NCBI GenBank assembly: GCA_044463945.1
Contig: JBIQLW010000007.1
Span: 62,001 to 126,000 of the forward strand
DNA length: 64,000 nucleotides
Origin: 62-47 sp044463945
GTDB taxonomy: Bacteria > Pseudomonadota > Alphaproteobacteria > Rhizobiales > Xanthobacteraceae
Direction of reading: 5' to 3'
Shown here: positions 44,315 through 51,581 of the stretch, in pieces
How the letters are laid out: each line of letters opens with the position of its first letter
How positions within the stretch are numbered: the first letter of the stretch is position 1
Notes under the pieces: generated by a model
What the model was told of the DNA's origin: nothing
The model's database searches: none
The model's input: the letters and a program-made list of their open reading frames with translations, nothing else
Made by a program: the position numbers and the translations under genes

Positions 44315-44785
44315 TCATTTCTTCCGCCACTTCGGTGGAGGTGTCGAGGGATAATGCTGCTCGTCATTGTCAGGTCCATCATCTGCACTGTGATCCGGCG
44401 GATACTGAACGCGGGCCGGCGGCACCCAGCGCGGGAATCCGCCCGGGCGCGGGGTGACCGTCGGAGCAGCAGCGACGCCACGCCATATCTGCTCAAAACT
44501 CTCCGTCGTACCGAGCGCGTGCCCCTGCCGCTCTCCCGCGTGGAGTAGGCGGCCCATGCTGTCGATAATCGGGTTGCCGGCTGACAGATTGACAAACGAG
44601 ACGAGGGCGCGCTCGACCAACATGCTCCGCGTAAGGCCGCTGTCGTTCGCCAGCGCCGTCAAGCACCTCATCAAGTCCGGATGAATCCGCAACACCAGTC
44701 GCTCAGTTCGAAGTGTGTCCGGATCACGCGGCGGACGACCACCCGGATTTTTCCCAGACTTTTTCGGTGTCGCTTTCTTAACCAT
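44315..44785 (-). CDS. Ribbon-helix-helix DNA-binding protein with proline-rich tail
   Basis: From ATG 44785 (MVKKATPKKSGKNPGGRPPR) it has 156 residues: a basic tail with an AT-hook-like GGRPPRD, an RHH core TERLVLRIHPDLMRCLTALA followed by NDSGLTRSMLVERALVSFV, then a Pro/Asp-rich C-terminus. It is divergent from the AAA+ operon, and direct repeats lie between them. It is likely an autorepressor or partition-type regulator of the replication arm. Confidence 0.75.
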   Translation of the reverse strand: MVKKATPKKSGKNPGGRPPRDPDTLRTERLVLRIHPDLMRCLTALANDSGLTRSMLVERALVSFVNLSAGNPIIDSMGRLLHAGERQGHALGTTESFEQIWRGVAAAPTVTPRPGGFPRWVPPARVQYPPDHSADDGPDNDEQHYPSTPPPKWRKK

Positions 44786-44802
44786 GATCAGCGTCGGCCC
44801 TT

Positions 44803-44820
44803 GACCTTTTGAGACCTTTT
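44803..44820 (+). promoter_or_regulatory. Two 8-bp direct repeats, 10-bp period (candidate RHH operator)
   Basis: GACCTTTT at 44803-44810 and 44813-44820 sits one helical turn apart in the divergent gap. TTGACC at 44801 with TTGTAA 16 bp later could be a -35/-10 pair for the rightward operon, so binding here would repress it. Confidence 0.45.
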
Positions 44821-44841
44821 TGTTGTAACAAGAACTCCATA

Positions 44842-45003
44842 ATGATGGCATCTTGGTACACGGAAATGAGTAGCACTGAACGCAAAGATTCGGAAGCCAT
44901 CGAAATTTATTGGCTCCAGACGGTCCTCGAAGACCGCGCTGAATCCGCTCCGCCGCCGGCACTACCGCGCCCTGAGCAGAAGCGAGACGGAGACCGGCGA
45001 TGA
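44842..45003 (+). CDS. Small acidic leader protein of the AAA+ operon
   Basis: This short frame reads MMASWYTEMSSTERKDSEAI, EIYWLQTVLEDRAESAPPPA and ends QKRDGDRR. Its TGA overlaps the AAA+ start by ATGA. The start is ambiguous between 44842, 44845 and 44866. No domain is recognised. Confidence 0.45.
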   Translation: MMASWYTEMSSTERKDSEAIEIYWLQTVLEDRAESAPPPALPRPEQKRDGDRR

Positions 45004-46391
45004 GCGACTGCTCCACCCTCCCGGCCCCAGTACAGTTGCTGCTGTGCGCGAGGTGGGACGCGGCTCACGCTCTCGCGGTCAAGCTGACGCAGACACATTT
45101 AAAGCGCCTCCCGGACCGCTTACTCGATCTGACGTTGGGCCGAGACGTGATGCACTCGATGATCAGCGCTTTCGTCGACCGGCTGACGCTGGAAGGCAAC
45201 GAAGAAAGCGGTCTGCTTGCGCTCGCGTGGCGAATGTTGACCTGCGATCCTCGCGTGCCAGCATCATTCATCGAAGTGATGCCGGCTCTGTCGTGGACGA
45301 TCCGCCAGACTGAATTCAAGACCGATGCGCGCGCGGAAGAAGCGCGCGATCTTGAAGCGATTTGGTGGCACGCAACGGCCGGCGCGTTCGCGAAGATCGA
45401 TAATCGGCCTCCTTCGATTTTTCGCATCGCATTTCTTGCAACAGCGTTCCCCTCGTTGCCCGACGACAATGACGACGAGTCGCACGATTCGAGCGCAGCG
45501 CCGATCATGAGGAAGAAAATGATGAAGCTGCACGGAGGACCATCAGTCGTCGTCATGCGCGGCGCCAACGCCGTCGAGCGCGGCCTGCCGGCGGCGTGGA
45601 AAGAAATGCGCGACCAGCCGGTTCGTCTCGTCGTCGCGCGCGATGTATCTGACGTCCGCGATTTTTTGCAGCGTGAATTTCCGCATGCCCAGCATGCCGT
45701 CACCCTCCTGACGCGCGATCTGCGGGAGGGAGAGCCGCTGCGTATGCAGCCGGCGTTACTGGTTGGACCGCCAGGCTCTGGAAAATCGCGTTTGGTGCGT
45801 CGTTTTGCTGAGACGATACAAGCCTTTGTGTACCGATTTGATGCCGCCAGCGCGATGGATGGAATGTTCGGCGGGACACCGAAGGGCTGGTCGAGCGCAC
45901 AACCGAGCGTGCCTGCGCGCGCCATTTTGATGGCGCAGCAGGCTAATCCGATCGTCATGGTGGACGAGCTGGAAAAAGCCGGCACGTCGCAACATAACGG
46001 CAATCTCTGGAACGCCATGACGCCACTTTTGGAGCGCGAAACATCAGCGCGCTATCGCGATGCAGGCATCGACGCTCAGCTCGATCTGTCGAATGTAAAT
46101 TTCATCGCGACGGCGAACGATCTCGGTCCGTTGCCAGGACCTCTACGCGACAGATTCCGTATCATCCGCGTCCCGTCGCCGACATTGGACCACCTGCCGT
46201 CACTCGCCTCGCAGGTGATGCGTGATCTAGCGGACGACGACGAGTTTCGCGAGAACGACCCACCGCTGGCGCCAGATGAACTCGCTGTGATCGGACGCGC
46301 GTGGGCCAAAGAGCGTTTCTCGGTGCGGAAGCTGAAGCGTCTAGTTGAGGCCACGCTCGGGGCTCGCGATCTCTGCGCAATGAGGCACTGA
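45000..46391 (+). CDS. Lon-like AAA+ ATPase without a protease domain
   Basis: The protein has 463 residues. The AAA+ core has Walker A PALLVGPPGSGKSRLVRRF (about residues 250-268), Walker B NPIVMVDELEKAGTSQHNG (about 316), sensor 1 VNFIATANDLGPLPGP and the arginine finger LRDRFRIIRVP. The order and the E-L-E-K after Walker B resemble the Lon ATPase module. The C-terminal protease (Ser/Lys) is absent. The first 180 residues are unfamiliar and may bind partners. It could remodel the replicase or act in maintenance; the function is inferred only. Confidence 0.8.
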   Translation: MSDCSTLPAPVQLLLCARWDAAHALAVKLTQTHLKRLPDRLLDLTLGRDVMHSMISAFVDRLTLEGNEESGLLALAWRMLTCDPRVPASFIEVMPALSWTIRQTEFKTDARAEEARDLEAIWWHATAGAFAKIDNRPPSIFRIAFLATAFPSLPDDNDDESHDSSAAPIMRKKMMKLHGGPSVVVMRGANAVERGLPAAWKEMRDQPVRLVVARDVSDVRDFLQREFPHAQHAVTLLTRDLREGEPLRMQPALLVGPPGSGKSRLVRRFAETIQAFVYRFDAASAMDGMFGGTPKGWSSAQPSVPARAILMAQQANPIVMVDELEKAGTSQHNGNLWNAMTPLLERETSARYRDAGIDAQLDLSNVNFIATANDLGPLPGPLRDRFRIIRVPSPTLDHLPSLASQVMRDLADDDEFRENDPPLAPDELAVIGRAWAKERFSVRKLKRLVEATLGARDLCAMRH

Positions 46392-46687
46392 TGGCTGGCG
46401 ATAAGAGTTTGAACGACAGTTTCAATGCGTATTTGCGCGGAGAAATGCCGTCCGGAATCGTGCTGGCAACTGCGCCGCGGCTCTCCGATTGGACGGCCGT
46501 GGTGCACGAGTGCCCGTACTCACGCGTCCAAGAGCTGCGATTGGTTGGTCACGTCACACGCCACCCAAAGTTGGATGATGGACCTATAACAACATCAGCA
46601 CTTTTGTGGATCAACACACACCGTCGGCTCGCACGCACGATGTCGCGTATCTATCTCCTCGACCAGCCCGCAGAGGGGCCGTCATGA
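46391..46687 (+). CDS. Small unknown protein
   Basis: The protein has 98 residues: SLNDSFNAYLRGEMPSGIVL, APRLSDWTAVVHECPYSRVQ, LRLVGHVTRHPKL, WINTHRRLARTMSRIYLLD. This set is seen in small alphaproteobacterial element proteins of unknown role. Its start overlaps the ATPase stop (TGATG), so it is translationally coupled. Confidence 0.6.
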   Translation: MAGDKSLNDSFNAYLRGEMPSGIVLATAPRLSDWTAVVHECPYSRVQELRLVGHVTRHPKLDDGPITTSALLWINTHRRLARTMSRIYLLDQPAEGPS

Positions 46688-46962
46688 GCAGCACGACGCT
46701 TGCACCATGCATCCTGTGTGGCCGCGCGCTCGAAGACGCTTCGGCGGGCAACAATCAGCCGGTCGGAGGTCTTGCGTTCGAGTGTCATGGCCATTGGCCG
46801 TCGTCAATCTTCGACGAAGGCGGCCGCGCCGGTTGGCTGGAGATCAACATCTGCGAATCCTGCCTCCACACTGCAACAGATCGCGGCCGCGTATTGAACG
46901 TCGACAAGGCGGATCGGCGCTCGCTGGCGACCTACAAGCTGTGGAAGTGGCCAACAAGATGA
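46684..46962 (+). CDS. Small zinc-ribbon-like protein
   Basis: The protein has 92 residues with two CxxC pairs, PCILCGRAL and INICESCLHTA, separated by about 50 residues that include LAFECHGHWPSSIFDEGGRA. This is consistent with a structural zinc site. It overlaps its neighbours by ATGA at both ends. Partner unknown. Confidence 0.6.
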   Translation: MSSTTLAPCILCGRALEDASAGNNQPVGGLAFECHGHWPSSIFDEGGRAGWLEINICESCLHTATDRGRVLNVDKADRRSLATYKLWKWPTR

Positions 46963-47240
46963 CATCACTTGCCATCATGATCTTGCGCGATCGACTGGAG
47001 ACTGGCTGGTCTCCGAAGGCCGACCAGATCGATCCTGACGTGCGGCAGGTCGACGCTCTGAATTGGTCGTGGAGCGCGGATGGAAAATCGATCTTCTGCC
47101 AAACCATCGATCGCCTGGAGAAGCGATACGGCGACATCCTGTATGTCAGTCCGCACCAAGATTACGCTCTGACGTCGATCGCTTTTCTATGGCTCTATGA
47201 CGACGAGGAGTCCGAGAAGGTACGATTTCTGGGAGGCTAG
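46959..47240 (+). CDS. Small unknown protein, end of the AAA+ operon
   Basis: The protein has 93 residues: MTSLAIMILRDRLETGWSPK, ALNWSWSADGKSIFCQTIDR, RYGDILYVSPHQDYALTSIA. No domain is recognised. The operon ends here and is followed within 8 bp by a hairpin element. Confidence 0.5.
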   Translation: MTSLAIMILRDRLETGWSPKADQIDPDVRQVDALNWSWSADGKSIFCQTIDRLEKRYGDILYVSPHQDYALTSIAFLWLYDDEESEKVRFLGG

Positions 47241-47247
47241 GTAATGT

Positions 47248-47271
47248 GAAGCTAAGTCAGTTTAGCTTCCC
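47248..47271 (+). repeat. TTAGCTTCCC hairpin (site d)
   Basis: GAAGCTAA (47248-47255) pairs with TTAGCTTC (47262-47269) around a 6-nt loop, followed by CC. The stem and loop length match those at 25519-25544. Like that copy it directly follows a rightward operon, so termination is one possible role. Confidence 0.6.
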
Positions 47272-47317
47272 CTCTGTTGCCGATCAGGGCGGCGCTAATC
47301 GAATTTCACTGACACCG

Positions 47318-47377
47318 ATGCGGTCTTATTCGAATATTACGGACATCATGCGGCATTACTCGAGCATTACGGACGCG
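47318..47377 (+). repeat. Two tandem 30-bp imperfect repeats
   Basis: Each unit begins ATGCGG and contains ATTACGGAC; 22 of 30 bases agree. In one frame they would encode MRSYSNITDI and MRHYSSITDA. They are either an iteron-like pair or a peptide repeat in an unrecognised short gene. Confidence 0.45.
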
Positions 47378-47470
47378 AATGCCTGTCAACAAATAAGCTG
47401 TTGGAGATTGCAGAGATCGCGCGGATGATTCCGCGACGCGCCGTTTTGGCGCTTTGGATTGGAGATGATG

Positions 47471-47743
47471 ATGCGTAGCGATCTCTCTCGACGCCAAGTG
47501 CTCGCCAGTGCCGTTGGCATCGCGGCAAGTATAGCTGCGCCTGCATCCGCGATAGCAGCAATTGGAGAGGCCGTGCCGGCCTGGTCACCTACTCCGCCTG
47601 ATTGGGAGCCAGGCACATATTATATGGAAGGATCGGTTGTCAGGCTCGGCAGAGCCTTTTTCCGCTGTCAGCGTGCACACATCAGCGACAGCCGACCGCT
47701 CATGACGATGTTCGCGTGGCTTAAGGACGCGACAGACCTCTGA
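47471..47743 (+). CDS. Secreted small protein with carbohydrate-binding-like motif
   Basis: From ATG 47471 it has 90 residues with a twin-arginine-like leader (LSRRQVLASAVGIAASIAAP, cleavage after ASA). The mature part PPDWEPGTYYMEGSVVRLGR then AFFRCQRAHISDSRPL resembles the CBM5/12 chitin-binding fold in miniature. It is a possible cell-surface or baseplate-derived module. GGAG lies 6 bp before the start. Confidence 0.55.
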   Translation: MRSDLSRRQVLASAVGIAASIAAPASAIAAIGEAVPAWSPTPPDWEPGTYYMEGSVVRLGRAFFRCQRAHISDSRPLMTMFAWLKDATDL

Positions 47744-47768
47744 AGCATCCGCAGGAGAATCGACCGCC

Positions 47769-47933
47769 TTGACCCCGGCCAATCGATCACCACGACACCA
47801 ATGGCATATGCGTTTCGATCGCATCGTTTGTCGCGATTGCGACGCCGTGTACGGTGAAGACGACAACAAGCCGTGCAGACACACACTGAAGGTCAGACCG
47901 ATGCCAACGTTCCGGTTCCGGGGAGCAAGGTGA
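47769..47933 (+). CDS. Very small cysteine-containing protein
   Basis: A 54-codon frame from TTG 47769 reads MRFDRIVCRDCDAVYGEDDN then KPCRHTLKVRPMPTFRFRGA. CRDC and CRH suggest a small metal-binding knuckle. The ATG at 47808 is an alternative start. Its TGA overlaps the next start (TGATG). Confidence 0.4.
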   Translation: MTPANRSPRHQWHMRFDRIVCRDCDAVYGEDDNKPCRHTLKVRPMPTFRFRGAR

Positions 47934-48112
47934 TGAATGGACCTCAATCCGAGCAGATCACATGCCCGTATTGTGGCCCCGTCGTTCCCGACCGGGTCAA
48001 GTATCCGGTCACATTGCCCGCCCGTGGGACGCATTGGATCGACTGGTGCCCTCGCTGTACCGCCGCCCTGCGCTCGGGAACGATATGGCAGCAGGAAGAG
48101 GGAGTGCGATGA
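47933..48112 (+). CDS. Small zinc-ribbon protein
   Basis: The protein has 59 residues with CPYCGPVVPDRVKYPVTLPA and DWCPRCTAALRSG: two CxxC knuckles at ordinary zinc-ribbon spacing. GGGGAGCAAGGTG precedes ATG 47933. Its stop overlaps the next start (ATGA). Probably nucleic-acid or protein binding. Confidence 0.6.
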   Translation: MNGPQSEQITCPYCGPVVPDRVKYPVTLPARGTHWIDWCPRCTAALRSGTIWQQEEGVR

Positions 48113-48480
48113 GCGATCCTGAATCTGCGAAGGAGAAACGCCGTCGTGCGTTCGGAAAGGCATTATCAGAAGACAGAGAGGACCTTGAGCTCAACTATGA
48201 GCAAGCAGGTGCAGATGCCGATTCATTGGTTCTCGGCACAGTCAATGCCCCGTACATGCGTCAGGTGTCGGCTGAACAACTCGTGGCTGCTATTCTCACT
48301 ATTGATGTCGATTGGCGCGTCCACCTAGCGACGTTATTCACCGATGTGCGGCCGGCGCTCGTCATCTCGTTCGCAGAACGTCATGGCGTCGACCGCAACA
48401 TGCTCAAAACGGCCTATATATCCATCAGGGACAACACCGGCGAACGGAGCGTCGCATTCGAATTGGCAATTGGGATCTAG
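48109..48480 (+). CDS. Unknown small helical protein
   Basis: The protein has 123 residues from ATG 48109: AFGKALSEDREDLELNYEQA, APYMRQVSAEQLVAAILTID, HLATLFTDVRPALVISFAER. No domain is recognised. It is the end of a small overlapping cluster of four. Confidence 0.5.
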   Translation: MSDPESAKEKRRRAFGKALSEDREDLELNYEQAGADADSLVLGTVNAPYMRQVSAEQLVAAILTIDVDWRVHLATLFTDVRPALVISFAERHGVDRNMLKTAYISIRDNTGERSVAFELAIGI

Positions 48481-48602
48481 GCAGACGGCGATTGCTCAGA
48501 ATTCAGACCACCGGCTCCGCGCCATCATTCATGACACCGCGCGCCGCGATCTGAAGCGCGCCGTCCGGCAGCGGCCGCTGCAGTTTTCGGCGACATCCGT
48601 CG

Positions 48603-48985
48603 TCACCACCGACCGAAGTCAGGCCAGCATCCGTCCTCTTCGTGCCGGCCGGTACGAATTTCGCAGGCGTCGTCGAGCAGCCGCCCACCGACCTCGCGCC
48701 ATGTCGCGCCGGCGCCATATCGATCGATCGCGTCGCGGCGCTGGATCTCGATGCTTTCGGACACCGTGAGCACGAGATGCGTAGCTGATCGCTTTGAATT
48801 TCACCGAGCCTCCTGGATGGGCTCGGCCGGGTCGTCGCGGCGCGCGGATCTGCCAGTACCGAGGCCCACCAGCATTCCTCATCCGTCGGACTCGGTGCCT
48901 GAGCACGGAGACGTCGTGCAGTTGCTTCGGCCTTCTGTTGTTTTTCACTTGGGAACCGCCATTCGGCGGGACGTCGTCCTGCCAT
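48603..48985 (-). pseudogene. Frameshifted two-domain small protein (CxxC...GRHEEDGCW type)
   Basis: One frame encodes a start MAGRRPAEWRFPSE and, further on, LGEIQSDQLRISCSRC. A neighbouring frame continues it as SESIEIQRRDAIDRYG, ATWREVGGRLLDDACEIR, TGRHEEDGCWPDFGRW and ends at TGA 48605-48603. This ending is that of a conserved small alphaproteobacterial protein. A single-base shift near the TGTCCGAAAG stretch (about 48760) breaks it. Confidence 0.6.
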
Positions 48986-49209
48986 CGCCTCTCTCCGTCA
49001 AATTTGGCAGCGCCTGTTGCCAAAGCAGAACAAATAGAGAACAATAGAGTTCAACCGTCGGAATCTGCGCGGCGACATAAGGCACGCCCGAAACCTGCAG
49101 CCTGTCGCATTGGCCGACATACGAAGCGATTTTGTCTCACAGGACGACATAAGATGAAGAGCCACGTCGCCGCTGCCGAACAGGCTGTCGATGAACCAAC
49201 GCAAAATTT

Positions 49210-49416
49210 GTGCGGGTTCATCGAGCCGCCGAACTGGAAGCCGCCGTCGGCCAGGCGATCGAAGCATGCGGCGGTGATCCGGTCGCCGCCGTGCGGGCGC
49301 TGATCGTGGCTAATGCCCTGCTCGAGAACGAATTGACGACACTCTACGCGAAGTCGTCGAAAGGTTATCTGCGCGGGCGGCGCGTGACGCCGCGGCCGGA
49401 GGTGCAGAAATCCTAA
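49210..49416 (+). CDS. Small unknown helical protein
   Basis: A 68-residue frame from GTG 49210: HRAAELEAAVGQAIEACGGD, AVRALIVANALLENELTTLY. The opening helix and the GGDPVAAVRALI turn match small rhizobial prophage proteins of unknown role. The start is uncertain and the ribosome binding site is weak. Confidence 0.5.
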   Translation: MRVHRAAELEAAVGQAIEACGGDPVAAVRALIVANALLENELTTLYAKSSKGYLRGRRVTPRPEVQKS

Positions 49417-49462
49417 ACTAGGTGTTGGAATCTTAAATCCGCATGGGCCAGGTGTAAGTTTT

Positions 49463-49672
49463 TTAAAGCCGAGGCTCGACCTGGACGTCTATCTCATCCA
49501 TCTGCGCGAGCTCGCGCACTGCCTCAATTGTCTTGTCGTCCGGTTCGGGTAATCCGAGACGCCGACGATATTGGACCAGCCGAACCCTGGCACGATCGAG
49601 TCTCTCCGTCTCTGCACATCGATCTTCGTGATCCAGGCTCATTGCAGCAACCTGCGCCGGCGCGTTGACCAT
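49463..49672 (-). CDS. Small unknown protein
   Basis: From ATG 49672 (MVNAPAQVAAMSLDHEDRCA) it has 69 residues, ending KTIEAVRELAQMDEIDVQVE. It is charged and helical with no domain. It is convergent with the preceding small gene. Confidence 0.4.
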   Translation of the reverse strand: MVNAPAQVAAMSLDHEDRCAETERLDRARVRLVQYRRRLGLPEPDDKTIEAVRELAQMDEIDVQVEPRL

Positions 49673-49826
49673 TTCAAGGATTCGATGTTGCCGCCAGCGT
49701 CCCAATGATGGCAGATTGAGACATCGCGGTGCTCCCCTGGGTGCTACACCCTGGTGCTACACCGTCCAAAATCGGCACTCCGAGAAACGCTTGATTTTGT
49801 TGGACTTCTTCTCTGTCTGAAAGCTC

Positions 49827-49851
49827 TGGCGGAGAGGGAGGGACTCTCCCC
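49827..49851 (+). repeat. Right copy of 25-bp direct repeat, tRNA-Ser-3'-like (candidate att)
   Basis: It begins TGGCGGAGAGGGAGGGA, 17 bases equal to the complement of a tRNA-Ser 3' end, and differs from the 16046 copy at one position. It lies 24 bp beyond the stop of the second integrase gene. Confidence 0.5.
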
Positions 49852-49874
49852 CTCCATAAACCAAGATTAGCACT

Positions 49875-51188
49875 TCACGAGCCCCTATCATTTGCAGTGA
49901 GGCCAGTCTTGAGCCTTCGTGATTCTTGACGCGCTGATTGGACGCGCTCCGAAATCTCCTTCGCACCCCGCATGTAGATTTTCCGCGTGGTGCTCTTGCT
50001 CGCGTGGGCCGCGCCATTTGCGAGGTCGTCATGCGCCGCTCCTGCAGCGGTTGCTTCGGTGATGCCGGAAGCTCGATTATCCATATTCCAAACGTTTTTA
50101 GGGACTTCCACCTTATTCGCGTAGGTGCGCCAATGCTTGCCAAAGTCCCGATGATCCGCCCAAGGGAATCCATCCGCGCGGCACGCAACCGGTTGATCCA
50201 ACTCCACCGGCCCCAGCTTCTCAAGACACAACATGACCAGTTCGCACTTTTCAATCGAATGGGCGACGAACTGAGCCGTCTTCGACGTCCTGACGCGGAG
50301 CAGTTTTTCATCGTTGATGATCATGCCGATGGTCATGCCGTGCCACACCTTCTTGCCCCGGCGGATCTCGCCTGGCTTGAGAACATAGGTATTTGGCTCG
50401 ACCCTCCATTTACCAATGATGTCTATCTGGCGAAGAAAGCATTCGTATTGAAGGGCCTGCACGATGGCAGTCGACGTATCTTCAACCTCCAAAGCCGCGG
50501 CTACAATCGACTTTGCCTGTTCGAAGGTCATGGTTACGCCGCGAGGCGGATTCTTTGCGAAGCGCATCTTTGACATCGCCTTCAGCAGACGCTCGCAATG
50601 AATGGGGAAATGATTGGCTTCGACACCGTATCCGAGCAATATCTTGATCTGTCCGATGGCTCCGTACGCTCGTCTCACTCGCTCCTCGCCGCCCTCTTGC
50701 GCAGGCATTCTCCAGGCGCGGTAGCACGTTCGAAAATACTTGGGGGCGACACGATCAATCCGGCGCAGGCCAATGTCGTTACGAATGATCTTCAGCGAAT
50801 CCTGGTAGGATAGTTTGGTATTCTCCTGCAGGTCGGCAAATCCGCTCTCGTCATCGCTTTCATAGAGGTCGCAGAGACTGCCGAATGTCCCATTGAATTT
50901 CGGCTTGAGCCGCTCCTTGTCGTTGCGGGATGCGTCGTCGAGCCACAACAACATCGCATCCTGTTCGTGCCGGCAGATCTTTTCGATCTTCTCCAACGCT
51001 TGCGGGTCCGACATGTCGACATGGATCCGCACCGTTGCTGGCCGATAATCGGCGAACAGCGGCGCCTCATCTTTCACCCAGTAGAGGTCAATCCGATCTG
51101 TGCGCTTGATCTGCTTGAGCCCCGGCGCATTGATAGACACCTCCCTCCCTGCGATGACGAGCTTTCCGCTTCGACTTCTTCGCCTCAT
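49875..51188 (-). CDS. Tyrosine recombinase/integrase
   Basis: The protein has 437 residues. Catalytic-domain landmarks: Arg in QALQYECFLRQIDIIG, the NMDNRASGITEATAAG stretch in the HxxR position, HDDLANGAAHASKSTTRKIY with the probable Tyr. The N-terminus (VIAGREVSINAPGLKQIKR) is of the type seen in rhizobial phage integrases. It overlaps the upstream putative excisionase gene by ATGA. Whether it acts on the tRNA-Arg to its right or on the 25-bp repeat is open. Confidence 0.8.
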   Translation of the reverse strand: MRRRSRSGKLVIAGREVSINAPGLKQIKRTDRIDLYWVKDEAPLFADYRPATVRIHVDMSDPQALEKIEKICRHEQDAMLLWLDDASRNDKERLKPKFNGTFGSLCDLYESDDESGFADLQENTKLSYQDSLKIIRNDIGLRRIDRVAPKYFRTCYRAWRMPAQEGGEERVRRAYGAIGQIKILLGYGVEANHFPIHCERLLKAMSKMRFAKNPPRGVTMTFEQAKSIVAAALEVEDTSTAIVQALQYECFLRQIDIIGKWRVEPNTYVLKPGEIRRGKKVWHGMTIGMIINDEKLLRVRTSKTAQFVAHSIEKCELVMLCLEKLGPVELDQPVACRADGFPWADHRDFGKHWRTYANKVEVPKNVWNMDNRASGITEATAAGAAHDDLANGAAHASKSTTRKIYMRGAKEISERVQSARQESRRLKTGLTANDRGS

Positions 51189-51478
51189 CGCGGCCCGAAA
51201 TTATCCGGGCCATCATCGGGATAATCCTCATCAGAGGCCGCGAGCCCTTCCCGCCGGTCGAGAAACTTCAGGATGGCGGGCACGTAGTAGAGTCCATGCA
51301 CGGTGGAGCGCGACGACGGCATGCCCTGTCGCTCGAAGATGCGACGAACGCTGGGCCAGTGGCGCGCCTCCTCTCCAAGAACTATCTGGGCCAGTAGCGT
51401 ATCGTCGACATAGAGCGGCGTCGGGACCACGACCCTCGCCGCACCGATCACGCGATATTCCAGACCTTTGGCCATCAT
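51185..51478 (-). CDS. Probable excisionase/recombination directionality factor
   Basis: The protein has 97 residues. The middle section ARHWPSVRRIFERQGMPSSR then STVHGLYYVPAILKFLDRRE looks like a winged-helix DNA-binding region. It is immediately upstream of and overlaps the integrase, the usual place for an Xis-type gene. The call rests on size and position, not on a family match. Confidence 0.55.
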   Translation of the reverse strand: MMAKGLEYRVIGAARVVVPTPLYVDDTLLAQIVLGEEARHWPSVRRIFERQGMPSSRSTVHGLYYVPAILKFLDRREGLAASDEDYPDDGPDNFGPR

Positions 51479-51484
51479 CCTCTC

Positions 51485-51537
51485 CAGTGGACCAAATATG
51501 CCACTGAATATTCAAAATGACAATAGGTCCACTGAAT
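51485..51537. promoter_or_regulatory. Operator-like repeat set between the integrase unit and the divergent gene
   Basis: CAGTGGACC (51485-51493) is inverted relative to GGTCCACTG (51526-51534), and CCACTGAAT recurs at 51501-51509 and 51529-51537. This is three related half-sites in about 50 bp of divergent promoter space, as expected for a repressor or directionality-factor site. Confidence 0.5.
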
Positions 51538-51581
51538 GGCAGACTGCCGATAGTTAATGATTCTCGTCCGGGAATATCCTG

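Noticed and set aside
47318..47377. CRISPR array
   Set aside because: Only two imperfect adjacent units without spacers and no cas genes anywhere in the window.
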